Source: Acidianus infernus (GTDB taxonomy: Archaea > Thermoproteota > Thermoprotei_A > Sulfolobales > Sulfolobaceae). Taken from it: a stretch of 64,000 nt of DNA. Position 1 is the stretch's first letter, and each line of letters begins with the position of its first letter. The position numbers and the translations under genes are program-made. Of this stretch, positions 26,968 to 36,922 are shown in pieces. The DNA lies in the NCBI RefSeq assembly GCF_009729545.1, contig NZ_WFIY01000004.1:1896001-1960000 (forward strand), read 5' to 3'. The notes under the pieces are model-generated. The model was not told the DNA's origin. It saw nothing but the letters and a program-made list of their open reading frames with translations, and ran no database searches.

Positions 26968-27339
26968 TACTGTAGTATTGAAGCTTATTTCCTCACCATT
27001 ATTAAAGAATATTTCAACCATAACCTTAGATTGAGGAGATAAATTCTGGTCTCCAGTAGTGATATAATAGGTATTAGTTCCAGGGTATATTATAACTTTA
27101 TTTTCAGGGTAAAATACCTCGCCATTAATTTTAACATAACTTACTGTCAGTTGCTTAGGAGAGAATAATTTAACCTTAATAGTGTCATTGTTAAAAACAC
27201 AACCACTATAAAGAGTAATTGTGCACTGTTGAGTAAATAAACTTGAAACTAAAGAGTAAGTAACATAAACTACCGCAAAAGTTGAAGCAACTATTCCTAT
27301 TAATATTATAAAGGCTGTTAAAGCTGGTGAATGCTCCAC
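26953..27339 (-). CDS. Small pilin- or archaellin-accessory-like membrane protein
   Basis: The 128-residue protein starts MEHSPALTAFIILIGIVAST, a hydrophobic N-terminal helix without Lys-Gly, followed by a beta-rich extracellular domain with two cysteines (QQCTITLYSGCVF). The layout resembles KG-less pilin-like proteins here and archaellum FlaF/FlaG-type accessory proteins, but no clear family motif is seen. Its 3' end is formed by an element right end, so the natural C-terminus may be altered. Confidence 0.5.
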   Translation of the reverse strand: MEHSPALTAFIILIGIVASTFAVVYVTYSLVSSLFTQQCTITLYSGCVFNNDTIKVKLFSPKQLTVSYVKINGEVFYPENKVIIYPGTNTYYITTGDQNLSPQSKVMVEIFFNNGEEISFNTTVLTSS

Positions 27340-27590
27340 AAATCTCCATGGTTTTTTATCTATATATATTTTTTCATATCACTACTTTTAGATCCACTCT
27401 ATATATTTTATATATCCTTTTATTGTATATATAGATTATATAGGTTATTTTTATTATTTAGCTAAAAAGTCTAAGCATATGAAATTCATTACTTTAAGTG
27501 CCCTAAGTCTTCTATCAACTGGAAAAGAGATTTTCCTTGGAAAAAGTTTTTCTAGACAATTCGTTATATCTCCAACAGCTAGGTGGTAAA

Positions 27591-28388
27591 ATGAACTTCT
27601 TTGTTTCAATTCTTCTAGGAATAATACAAGGAATTGCAGAATGGCTACCTATAAGTAGTAAAACTCAGGAATTAATTGCTTCCCATTATTTACTTGGCCT
27701 AGACGTAAGTATTGCTTACACCTTTGGTTTATTTATGGAGATGGGATCAATTGGTTCTGCATTAATTTATTTCAGACATGACGTTAAGAAGGTTTTCAAC
27801 GATAAATTCCTTCTAAAATTTCTGATCGTGGTAACAGTCTTCACTGGAATAGTTGGAGTTCCGCTTTATATAATTTCTGACAAGCTGCTGCAGAACGCAT
27901 ATAACCCTTCAATTCCAATGATATTTCTAGGCATAGCGTTAATAGCCGACGGAATTTACATTAGGTACTCAAGAACTAGAACGAGGGAGTTCAAGAATCT
28001 CTCCACGAAAGAAATGATATTAATAGGCATAGCCCAAGGCATTGCCGCACTTCCCGGAGTAAGTAGATCTGGAATGACAGTGTCAACAATGTTAATTTTA
28101 GGAATAAATCCAGAGGACGCATTTCACTACTCCTACTTAGCTTACATACCTGCGGCAATAGGAGCAGTGGGAACAACTCTCCTATTCACTAGACATCACG
28201 TCACTTATGTTATATCATTAATTGGAGTTGATGGGATAGTTTTGGCAGTAATTTCTGCCTTACTAACTGGTCTAGTAGTAATAAGCTTCCTATTGAGAAT
28301 AGCCAAGACCAAGAAGGTTTACTTAATAGACTTCATGTTGGGAGGGATAGCAATCCTAGTGAGCGTACTAGGGTTAATCTTAAGCTAG
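27591..28388 (+). CDS. UppP/BacA-like polyprenyl-diphosphate phosphatase
   Basis: The polytopic 265-residue protein carries the two family motifs: GIIQGIAEWLPISSKTQ near the N-terminus and AALPGVSRSGMTVS in the middle, with catalytic Glu and Arg. It recycles the lipid carrier (a polyprenyl or dolichyl diphosphate in archaea) used for glycan assembly, at the cytoplasmic membrane. ATG at 27591 is chosen because AGGTGG lies 4 nt before it; a TTG 54 nt upstream lacks such a site. Possibly relevant to N-glycosylation of the surface proteins encoded nearby. Confidence 0.85.
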   Translation: MNFFVSILLGIIQGIAEWLPISSKTQELIASHYLLGLDVSIAYTFGLFMEMGSIGSALIYFRHDVKKVFNDKFLLKFLIVVTVFTGIVGVPLYIISDKLLQNAYNPSIPMIFLGIALIADGIYIRYSRTRTREFKNLSTKEMILIGIAQGIAALPGVSRSGMTVSTMLILGINPEDAFHYSYLAYIPAAIGAVGTTLLFTRHHVTYVISLIGVDGIVLAVISALLTGLVVISFLLRIAKTKKVYLIDFMLGGIAILVSVLGLILS

Positions 28389-28611
28389 AGGTTACCTTGA
28401 TTGTTGGCCATCTTGAATTAATATGAAACGAGCTGAGGATGCCGAGAATGGCGGATATTATGAACTTGCGTGATTCAATGTGCATAGAAGGCTGTTATAG
28501 TGAGGTAACTAAATTTCTCACCTTTTAGAAAATCCTCCGAAGACGACAGTACGCAATTTTTCTCATCAAGGCGATGAAGGTTCACCTTTTAATACTAAAA
28601 GACGCTAAGGA
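28389..28611. other. Intergenic region, nothing recognised
   Basis: No gene, element end or RNA motif was recognised in these about 220 nt. A weak promoter-like TTTTAATACTAAAAG lies near 28588, about 25 nt before the short ORF at 28612. Confidence 0.3.
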
Positions 28612-28740
28612 ATGGCCAGTGATTACGACGTCTTGATAGTAGGGGACAGAATTCCTAGTGTTAAAATGGCGAATATTCTGTTGAGGGAAGGATCGCCTTC
28701 CTTAGATGAATTCTGGGAGGAAGTTGTTGAAGTGGGGTAA
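28612..28740 (+). CDS. Short hypothetical ORF (42 aa)
   Basis: ATG at 28612 opens a 42-residue frame (MASDYDVLIVGDRIPSVKM at its start) ending in a TAA. It has a possible TATA box about 25 nt upstream. The opening resembles the first strand of a dinucleotide-binding protein, but the glycine motif does not follow, so it may be a truncated gene. No family recognised. Confidence 0.35.
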   Translation: MASDYDVLIVGDRIPSVKMANILLREGSPSLDEFWEEVVEVG

Positions 28741-28770
28741 CTAGGCTTTGAGTTTAACGTGACCGAGCAA

Positions 28771-29397
28771 TTAAACTAAGAAATTACTTCCAGATTTCCC
28801 GTGGGAAACGTAAACGAATGAAGGCTTTAAAGACTTTATTTTCTCAACGCTCTTAATTAATTCTTCCAAGTTCTCATATATTAGTGGATATTTAAGGCCC
28901 TTGTTAGTTCCTTGTAAAGTGTCGCCAACAATTACTGAATTTATAGTAGGTAAATATAAAGAGATGGAATCGTTAGTATGTCCAGGAGTCCTTAAAACTT
29001 CAACTCCTTCAACTAATTCCCCCTCTTTAAGTATAAGGTCTTCCTTAACTCCAGAAAATTTCTTAAAAAAGAAAGGCTTACCTAGCGCAAACAACACCTT
29101 TAGAAAGGTGGAATGCAAAACCGGTTCCCTTATTTTGCCTTCTCTCAAATAATCAACGCCGTTGGCATCTATTGCAAACTTAGCATTAGTATAATTCCTA
29201 AGCTCATAAGCACCACCTATGTGGTCTGGATGAGAATGAGTGAAAATTACGTAGTCCAACTTCACTCCTTTTGAGTTGAGGAACTCAGCTATTCTCTTAC
29301 CGCTCCCCGGAGTTCCCGCATCTACCAGAATGTAACCTTTATCGTAATCTATTAGGAAGGATTTAACGAATCTCAAAGGTATTTCATAAACCTTCAT
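28771..29397 (-). CDS. Metallo-beta-lactamase-fold hydrolase
   Basis: Residues 54-59 read HSHPDH, the zinc-binding motif, followed by a later His (LRTPGHTND), Asp (VGDTLQG) and His (VSHGKSG). All five family motifs are present in 208 residues, so an active di-metal hydrolase is likely; glyoxalase II-like thioester hydrolysis is one possibility. The family 1 element at 29437 lies just upstream of its start. Confidence 0.88.
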   Translation of the reverse strand: MKVYEIPLRFVKSFLIDYDKGYILVDAGTPGSGKRIAEFLNSKGVKLDYVIFTHSHPDHIGGAYELRNYTNAKFAIDANGVDYLREGKIREPVLHSTFLKVLFALGKPFFFKKFSGVKEDLILKEGELVEGVEVLRTPGHTNDSISLYLPTINSVIVGDTLQGTNKGLKYPLIYENLEELIKSVEKIKSLKPSFVYVSHGKSGSNFLV

Positions 29398-29436
29398 AAT
29401 TAAATTACCTCGCCAACGTTATTAAAGGTGTGCCAC

Positions 29437-29558
29437 AAAAAGGGGATTAATAGCCCAAGACGTTAATGAGGCTCATCTCCAGCTCGATTGAAGGGCGAGA
29501 GTATGAAAGTCCCCTCAAATGGTGGTCTCTGACCCTCTCGACTGCCTACCCAAGTCAG
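29437..29558 (+). mobile_element. tnpB-less family 1 element (copy 3), short and degenerate
   Basis: GGGGATTAATAGCCCAAGAC, the GACGTTAATGAGGCTC segment and CCTCTCGACTGCC match internal parts of family 1 elements. The right end closes with AAGTCAG. The left end is shortened and not preceded by TTTAC. No coding sequence. Confidence 0.5.
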
Positions 29559-30099
29559 ACTGATGCCATGGTCTCTGCAGTTACACTGAGAACGTTAGTA
29601 AAACAGCTCAGCAAATCTAGGGCTTCTTGCATGGTCAACTAGCTTTCAATTAGAGTGGCTCAGACAATCTAGCCTTCTTCACTCCTCTGGAGGTTGGGTG
29701 CTCATCATCTATTAACAGTCATAGGGCGAAATATTAAGGTTTTCTAACTCGAAATGCAATCCAGGCTCTGCCTTCGTCCATGATAAAAACCTTTTGAAAT
29801 TACTCAGTATTTCTAGCATTATATCGTCTTTTTCTCATTACGACGTAGAGAAATTACATCCTCACCTCTCAGTCCCGCTAGCCTACATCATACCTCAGCT
29901 AGGGGGACCAAATCATTATTTCTACCGGATATTTAAAAGACTCTCTTTATGCATAAAGTTCTTCCACATCTGAAAGAGTGACCTAAATCGAAAAAGGATC
30001 TTCACTATTCATATGGACTTGTAACATAATGAGAAGAATTGGTTTTGCACACTAGGATGGTGGTTTAAAATATTACACCTAATCTATTAGCCTCCTTAT
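29559..30099. other. Gene-free stretch, decayed DNA
   Basis: About 540 nt with no supported gene. It lies between an element and a dead gene and is probably decayed coding or element sequence. Nothing specific was recognised. Confidence 0.3.
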
Positions 30100-30424
30100 T
30101 TTAGAGAGTGTAAACTAGACATTAAGAGGGTTTACGATCCTTTAGAAAAGGATGATGGAATTAGGATTCTAGTAGACAGGTTGTGGCCTAGAGGTGTTAA
30201 GAAGGATCAAGTAGACGTTTGGCTTAAGGACATAGCACCTAGTGATGAAATGGTATAATCACGATTGGGAGGAGTTTAAAAGGAAGTACTTTGAGGAGCT
30301 CAGTAAAAATCCTAAGGTTGCTCTTACAGTTAATTAAAAAGGGGAAAATGTAACCTTACTTTATGCCTCAAAGTCCCCATATAACAATGCTAAGGAGTAT
30401 TTAGAGAAAGTATTAAGGGTTTGA
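30100..30424 (+). pseudogene. DUF488 (YeaO-like) gene remnant
   Basis: Starting near 30118 the plus strand reads DIKRVYDPLEKDDGIRILVD, then RLWPRGVKKDQVDVWLKDIA, the conserved N-terminal half of DUF488. The frame then shifts at about 30249 (WYNHDWEEFKRKYFEEL continues in another frame), meets an in-frame TAA near 30335 and resumes with LLYASKSPYNNAKEYLEKVL. There is no start codon. With a frameshift, a stop and a lost start, the gene is dead. Confidence 0.75.
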
Positions 30425-30597
30425 GAACCTTCTGTTAGGTTATGAGCAGATCTCCCTTTGAAGTAACGAGGAGAGAGTAATATCTGTGGAAGACGTTATA
30501 AAGGGATAAGAGATATTGTATTATAACGGTCTCCTTAAGAAGAGCCCGCGTCACAGACGCTCATCACCTTTATTTAACCACGAGACACTTAATACAC

Positions 30598-32175
30598 ATG
30601 GACACGGCAGAGTTTATCCTCAGGGTAATTTCAAGGTACACTGACAAGGTATTCATAGTATCTGGTACAGATTATCCAGCGTTTATCAAAGCAGAGCTTA
30701 AATTAAAGAGCCCAGAATTCGTGGTAGTCCCCCATGAAATCACTGCAGCAAGTGCAGCATTAGGTTATTCCTTATCAGGAAAGCTAGGAGTTCTAATGGT
30801 TCACACTGTTCCCGGTACTTTAAACTCCTTGGGAATAATTGCTGACGCCTACACTTCAAGGATACCTTTGCTCGTCATCGCAGGAAAAAGCCCTTACACT
30901 GATAAAGGGAGCACAGCGAGTAGGTCTTTAAGGATCCACTGGACTCAAGATGCAAACCAAGAGGAGTTAGTAAAATACGTGAAATGGAAGTTTGAAATAA
31001 GAGATCCTTCTCAAGTACCTGCAGCAATATCTAGGGCAATACAGATAGCCTTAAGCGAGCCACAAGGTCCAGTTTACTTGGCGATACCTAGGGAAATCAG
31101 CGTGGCAAGAGTTGAGGAAAAGGAAGTGAAAATGGAGCCCTTCTATCCTGGAGTCCCTGACAGTGTACTCGAGAAGGCGAAGGAAATGATATTAAAGGCT
31201 TCAAGACCGGTAATGATAACTTGGAGAGCCGGGAGGAAGGAAAGTTGGTTTAACTCACTAAAGGAGTTTGCTGAAACTGCAAACATCCCCGTCTTAAACT
31301 ACGTGGGCGAGAGAGTTAACTACCCTTCAAACGGTAAGATGGCTTTAGATCACTTAGACTTAAGGGAGGCTGACTTAATAATTGAAGTCGAGACTGAAGT
31401 ACCTTGGATACCCCGCTTTACAGACGTAGACGCTAAAGTAATAAAAGTCGACGTTGATCCTTCATACTCATACATTCCTTATTACGAGTTTCCGTGTGAT
31501 CTTTGTGTACAATCATCAGTCGACGAGTTCTTTAACAAACTAAGAGTGGAGAGGAAGTTAGAGAAAGACGTGGAGGAGATGATAGAGAAGCAAAGGGAGG
31601 AAAAGAAGGAGAGGATAAGGAAATTAGCTGACGAGAAGAAAATTCACCCAGACTATTTATCATATGAAATAGGGAAATTGAAGTGGACTGTGTTCAATGA
31701 GTACGATTTAAACCCCAGATATGCAGAGTTTAACTCCTTCAACTCGTATTTTGGAGACCCAGCGTTTGGTCATTTAGGTTGGGCTCTAGGGGCAGGAGTA
31801 GGTTATAAAATGGCTACTGGGAAAGACGTCGTAATAACGGTTGGCGACGGCTCCTTCATATTTGGAGTTCCTACTGCTTTCTATTACGTGGTTAAAAAGT
31901 TCCCAGTACTCGTGGTGATATTTGACAACAAAAGCTGGAAGGCAGTAGAGAGGGCAGTAAAGGAAGTTTATCCCGGGGAGAAATTCGAGAGCTTCCCTGG
32001 GGCTGAAATTGATATTGACGACTTGCCCAAAACGATAGAAAGCGTAGGAGGGTATTATGAGTACGTGGAGAGGCCTAGTGAAGTTGAGGAAGCACTGATG
32101 AGGGGAAAGGAGAAGGTGAAGAATGGAATTCCAACAATAGTTCACGCGAGGGTAACGGATAAGAGGGGAGAATAA
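30598..32175 (+). CDS. Thiamine pyrophosphate-dependent enzyme (acetolactate synthase/benzoylformate decarboxylase-like)
   Basis: The 525-residue protein has the three-domain layout. The N-terminal Pyr domain carries the cofactor-activating Glu (VVPHEITAASAALGYSLSG), then comes a central domain, then a PP domain with the TPP motif GDGSFIFG and an acidic/Asn pair (FDNKSW). AGKSP and GPVYLAIPRE also fit the family. The substrate cannot be assigned; decarboxylation or condensation of a 2-oxo acid is expected. TTTATTTAACC lies about 25 nt before the ATG, a leaderless promoter. The tldD/queE relic begins directly after its stop. Confidence 0.88.
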   Translation: MDTAEFILRVISRYTDKVFIVSGTDYPAFIKAELKLKSPEFVVVPHEITAASAALGYSLSGKLGVLMVHTVPGTLNSLGIIADAYTSRIPLLVIAGKSPYTDKGSTASRSLRIHWTQDANQEELVKYVKWKFEIRDPSQVPAAISRAIQIALSEPQGPVYLAIPREISVARVEEKEVKMEPFYPGVPDSVLEKAKEMILKASRPVMITWRAGRKESWFNSLKEFAETANIPVLNYVGERVNYPSNGKMALDHLDLREADLIIEVETEVPWIPRFTDVDAKVIKVDVDPSYSYIPYYEFPCDLCVQSSVDEFFNKLRVERKLEKDVEEMIEKQREEKKERIRKLADEKKIHPDYLSYEIGKLKWTVFNEYDLNPRYAEFNSFNSYFGDPAFGHLGWALGAGVGYKMATGKDVVITVGDGSFIFGVPTAFYYVVKKFPVLVVIFDNKSWKAVERAVKEVYPGEKFESFPGAEIDIDDLPKTIESVGGYYEYVERPSEVEEALMRGKEKVKNGIPTIVHARVTDKRGE

Positions 32176-32423
32176 AACTTAGAAAAAGTTGTTCAATTCT
32201 TTTTTAGAGGCTAGGTATCACAAGAATTGGGAAATAAATGGGAGACCTACGCTGGATATTCAGTTATGACAACGGAGTATTTCTCCTTCTCGACTACGCT
32301 AGAGAAAACCCGGGCTGAGAGGAACTAGAAGATGAGGAAATTTATCCCGGTAAGTATGAGGTTAAGCAAATAAAGTTTATAATTTATCAATACAACTTCA
32401 CAAGCTCGTAAATAAACCGTGAG
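32176..32423 (+). pseudogene. Chimeric relic of tldD 5' end and queE 3' end
   Basis: 32177-32375 aligns base by base with the start of the tldD locus (38151-38433), for example GGCTAGGTATCA and GAGGTTAAGCAAATAAAG, with deletions. From about 32375 the sequence instead aligns with the last 49 nt of queE (43080-43128), for example TATAATTTATCAATACAACT. The join implies an old copy of the tldD-to-queE segment with its middle deleted. The tldD part preserves TTAGAGGCTAGG where the working gene has a TAG stop. The element at 32429 starts right after the queE part. Confidence 0.75.
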
Positions 32424-32513
32424 TTTACAAAACTGGGGGTTAAGGGGGCGGAAAGCCTCGCCAATGGATAGCCCCCTTATAGATTTAAAAACTTCTTTTC
32501 CTGCCAATATTCA

Positions 32514-33692
<1,179 letters not shown>

Positions 33693-33788
33693 ACGAATAG
33701 TTGGTATTAAGATTAGAGTTTGGGGTTTAACATTTCTATAAAAAAAATCTTCACTTCATGCGTTAGTTGAGAAGAAATAAAAAAAGGT

Positions 33789-35792
33789 TTAGGTTTGTGG
33801 ATAAGTTATTATCTGGTTAGGCGTTACTAGTATAGTTGTTGTAAACGTATACCCTGATGTTGAACGCAGTCCTATAGTTAATTCGATGTATTGTATTTGG
33901 AAACAGTTGATGCATGGAGATTTGAGGTTTTGTATTTGTGGTTTGTTTATCAAAGTAACGGGAATTGATACTGTGAAGGTTTGATTTTCGCTGCTAAATG
34001 GTTGTAACACAAGCGGTGGTGAAAGTTGCACAGTTGTAGAACCTAAGAAGCAATTATGGGTAAACAAACTATTAGGCTGGAAATCTGCAGAAACTTTTAT
34101 CGCTATTGGCATTTGAGTGAAAACTTCAGTTACATTAGTCGGATTGACTAATTGAAGAGAAAATCTAATCTTTATCGGCGTTATAACATAACCCAATGTC
34201 TTAATGTAACCATTATTATCGTCCATGTTTAAAGCACTTGGTGGTATTGATATTATAACTGGACTTAATAGGTTGCAAAGTTCTAAGCAATCATTAATAA
34301 AGTTTAATTTACCGTCTATAATTCCGCTGAATAATCTCACTGACGTCTTATCTAAGAATGAATTTGGATTTGGTAAGAATTTTACTATAGTATTCTGAGA
34401 CGTAGTAACGTATCCATTAGCCCCTTCAACTACTACTTTCCCGTTAGCAAGTTCGCCCAATTCAATCTCGCCTTCCGTTTCACATGCTTCTATTTTACCA
34501 CTTGCAATACTACCGCTAATTGTTGCGGAATTTATCTTAATTTCGTGTGCAGAAGCGATACACCCATTAATCCCTTCTCCTGAAGTTAACTTGATGCTAG
34601 TAATATTTCCAATTAGCGAGCCGTTGTCTATACAACCACTTATTGATATACCTTTGCCAGACTTTTGTTCATAAACCCCGTAAACGTAGCCTTTAAAAGT
34701 ACCATTGAATACAATACAACCAGTAGAGTTAGTAATATGTAGATTTGCGTTGACAGCGTCTTTAATAACTAAGCAAGATGGAGATCCGACACATATATTA
34801 ATGTTAGTAGCGTTTATAATACACGCGTTGTTAACAAGGCTATCTGTGAATATTATATTTTGGGCGATACCGTTAATTATTACATTTCTCTGAGTTAAAA
34901 GTAATGTAGGAAATGTAGAGCGTGGAACTATGAAGTAGGCATTAGATATATTTCCGTCAATCTTAATATATGCATGAGAGAAACTGCCGTTAAAGTAGCC
35001 TTCGAATTTAGCTAAACATGAGGATGAAGATCCGCAAAAGGCAATTGGCCCATACCAACTGAGGTCTAGCTTCAAATAATCACGTCCTGGAGGCGCAGTA
35101 AGATATGAAAATGAAGATAGCCAGAAAGTCAGAGTATTTGTACCTAGTTGTTTAGCTAAATCGATTAAGTATAGGCATTTACAAATTAGTTCGAACTTGG
35201 GGTTTTTTAATATGCAAATTGAAAGGGTGTTGGTCGAAATGAAAATTGCTTCTGGTTTAACACTAGGTAATGGTATATAAGTTGGTGGGTAAGCGTAAAT
35301 TATGTTGCCTAAATTAGTCAGTATAGCTACGGCTTTAATGTTTGCGGGATTTAACTTATAAATTGAGGTCAATGGTATTTCTATCGCTTTATATGTATTA
35401 GCGTAAGTAGAGTTAACTGTAGTAGAAGTTACTACTAGATTAGTCTTCTCTACCAACCAATTATTTCCATATTCTATTAAATACGCCTTAACTACTACGG
35501 GTATCGGCGGGTTCTTTGAGCTGGTTAAAATGAAGTACAAGCTTCCGTCAGTGTAAGTAAGGTAGACTGGCGGTAGCACCGGTGAAGGCGATTGTGGATT
35601 ATACACTGGCTGGAACTCAGAGATTTGTTGAGCCGCTAGGGCTTTGTAACTTTCAGCATTCTCTTGTGCTTGTTCCTGCTTTGTTGGGAGTGAGGTTAAG
35701 TAAAATCCTAGTGGTACTAGAATTGCTAAAGCTATTATTAACAAGATTATGAAACCGATTACTTCAGACAGACCCTTCACTCTTTTACCCAT
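33789..35792 (-). CDS. Large KG-type pilin-like surface protein
   Basis: ATG at 35792 is preferred because GGAGGTGG lies 7 nt before it. The N-terminus then reads MGKRVKGLSEVIGFIILLII, a class III signal peptide cleaved after KG. The head has AILTNLGNIIYAYPP, the motif shared with the KG-type proteins at 9220 and 5023. Residues about 190-480 contain many short strands with Asn/Gly/Cys turns (SYLTAPPGRDYLKLDLSW, then ISISGCIDNGSLIGNI), suggesting a beta-helix. Beta-sandwich-like domains follow to the C-terminus. It overlaps its partner gene by 16 nt. Likely an extracellular adhesive filament subunit. Confidence 0.75.
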   Translation of the reverse strand: MGKRVKGLSEVIGFIILLIIALAILVPLGFYLTSLPTKQEQAQENAESYKALAAQQISEFQPVYNPQSPSPVLPPVYLTYTDGSLYFILTSSKNPPIPVVVKAYLIEYGNNWLVEKTNLVVTSTTVNSTYANTYKAIEIPLTSIYKLNPANIKAVAILTNLGNIIYAYPPTYIPLPSVKPEAIFISTNTLSICILKNPKFELICKCLYLIDLAKQLGTNTLTFWLSSFSYLTAPPGRDYLKLDLSWYGPIAFCGSSSSCLAKFEGYFNGSFSHAYIKIDGNISNAYFIVPRSTFPTLLLTQRNVIINGIAQNIIFTDSLVNNACIINATNINICVGSPSCLVIKDAVNANLHITNSTGCIVFNGTFKGYVYGVYEQKSGKGISISGCIDNGSLIGNITSIKLTSGEGINGCIASAHEIKINSATISGSIASGKIEACETEGEIELGELANGKVVVEGANGYVTTSQNTIVKFLPNPNSFLDKTSVRLFSGIIDGKLNFINDCLELCNLLSPVIISIPPSALNMDDNNGYIKTLGYVITPIKIRFSLQLVNPTNVTEVFTQMPIAIKVSADFQPNSLFTHNCFLGSTTVQLSPPLVLQPFSSENQTFTVSIPVTLINKPQIQNLKSPCINCFQIQYIELTIGLRSTSGYTFTTTILVTPNQIITYPQT

Positions 35793-36307
35793 GCGTAACC
35801 CACCTCCACTAGTCCTTTTTGAGTTTGAATGAAAATCCAAACAACTGCGTCATGACATTTAGGTACGGTAACAATTTGGGGAGAACCAATTGTACTTTCC
35901 CAAATTTGGGCTTCTCCACAGTAAAGCTTTTTGAGGCAAGTAGTGTAAAGTATTACATTTTCCACTTTACCACTACTACCATTAATTTGAACATTAACTC
36001 CGGGACACGCTTGATATGGTGATATTACGTTACTTCCGTAAAGTGAGGGGTTTACTGCTATTGCTGTTAGATAAATTGTACCATTATAGTTAAAATCACT
36101 AGGCACTATAACTATGGAATAAGTATTGCCCGAAACGACTGGGCATGTTGTACTTATGTAAAGCCCTTGGGCGACTGAACTGGCATAGCTGGAAATGGAA
36201 GCATTGCCAGTTACAACTGCAGAGTATGTGGAAGCTAATGCAAATATAATTAGTCCTATGATTAATGTAGCTACTAGAATCATGAAGACGCTCACTGAGT
36301 TTTCCAT
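35777..36307 (-). CDS. Pilin-like partner protein, KG-less type
   Basis: The 176-residue protein begins MENSVSVFMILVATLIIGLI, a hydrophobic pilin-like N-terminus without Lys-Gly. The head includes NYNGTIYLTAIAVNPS and ends VVWIFIQTQKGLVEVGYAW, matching the 175-residue protein at 8686. The downstream large KG-type gene overlaps it, the same order as at 8686-11490. The pair is thus a second copy of the two-gene module, without the extra genes of the first locus. Confidence 0.75.
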   Translation of the reverse strand: MENSVSVFMILVATLIIGLIIFALASTYSAVVTGNASISSYASSVAQGLYISTTCPVVSGNTYSIVIVPSDFNYNGTIYLTAIAVNPSLYGSNVISPYQACPGVNVQINGSSGKVENVILYTTCLKKLYCGEAQIWESTIGSPQIVTVPKCHDAVVWIFIQTQKGLVEVGYAWVKE

Positions 36308-36653
36308 GTGTTCTCTATATGAATATATTCTAATAAACTTTTCTTTGCCTTTCTAATTGTCAAAAATTGGTTCAACTAAACTATTTTACAATATAGGTGG
36401 GCAAAATATTTTGTTTAATGAATTTAAGGAAAAATGAAATAACTTAAAACGAGTAAGTGAATGGCTATCTGATAAAAAGAAGAATCTTTTGAGACGTAGA
36501 GGAGGAAAAGGTATTTGTCATAGCATAGAAATGAAAATTGATATTGACTAATTATCTAAGTAAAATGAAATTTTTATGGTAAATATTTAATTTAAATCTA
36601 ATATAAATCTTATTTTCATATATTAAATTTTGGACTTATAGAATAGAATTTGA
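36308..36653. other. Intergenic region, AT-rich
   Basis: About 345 nt between the surface pair and the MITE-like repeat. No gene recognised. The promoter of the 36307 gene must lie near 36330-36345 (minus-strand sequence around ATTCATATAGAG). Confidence 0.3.
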
Positions 36654-36786
36654 GTGTATCCAACAATTTAAATTATTTGAAACTTTTCATAGATCATCAT
36701 CAAATTCGACGTATTTAATAACTCTTATAAGAGTGTTATCAAGTTAACAAAAATCCCCACGTTTTACTCAAAATAGTTGGGCACAC
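36654..36786 (+). repeat. MITE-like repeat, copy B
   Basis: GTGTATCCAACAATTT at the left and AAATAGTTGGGCACAC at the right form imperfect terminal inverted repeats around about 100 nt that include the palindrome ACTCTTATAAGAGT. A longer relative with the same ends lies at 51357-51532. Part of this unit is also in repeat A. No coding sequence. Confidence 0.6.
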
Positions 36787-36922
36787 TTTAATGGTCTTAG
36801 CTATGAATACGATATACTTGTAATTTTCTACTAGTTAGGAAATAATTTTAGCTTACTCCCTCTTTAAACTGCACTAAATATTCTTATATTCCCGAATATA
36901 TATTCGTGAATATATGTTTGAA
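36675..36922 (+). repeat. 249-bp inverted repeat B (partner at 20823-21071)
   Basis: This is the complete-side copy of repeat A, in opposite orientation. It covers most of the MITE-like unit, the promoter, both dyads and codons 1-3 of the ATPase gene at 36914. Confidence 0.9.
36886..36913 (+). promoter_or_regulatory. Tandem operator-like dyads (copy B)
   Basis: ATATTCCCGAATAT (36886-36899) and ATATTCGTGAATAT (36900-36913) abut each other, and the ATG of the ATPase gene follows at once. A bound protein would block a leaderless start, so autorepression by the ATPase or another factor is plausible. Confidence 0.6.
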
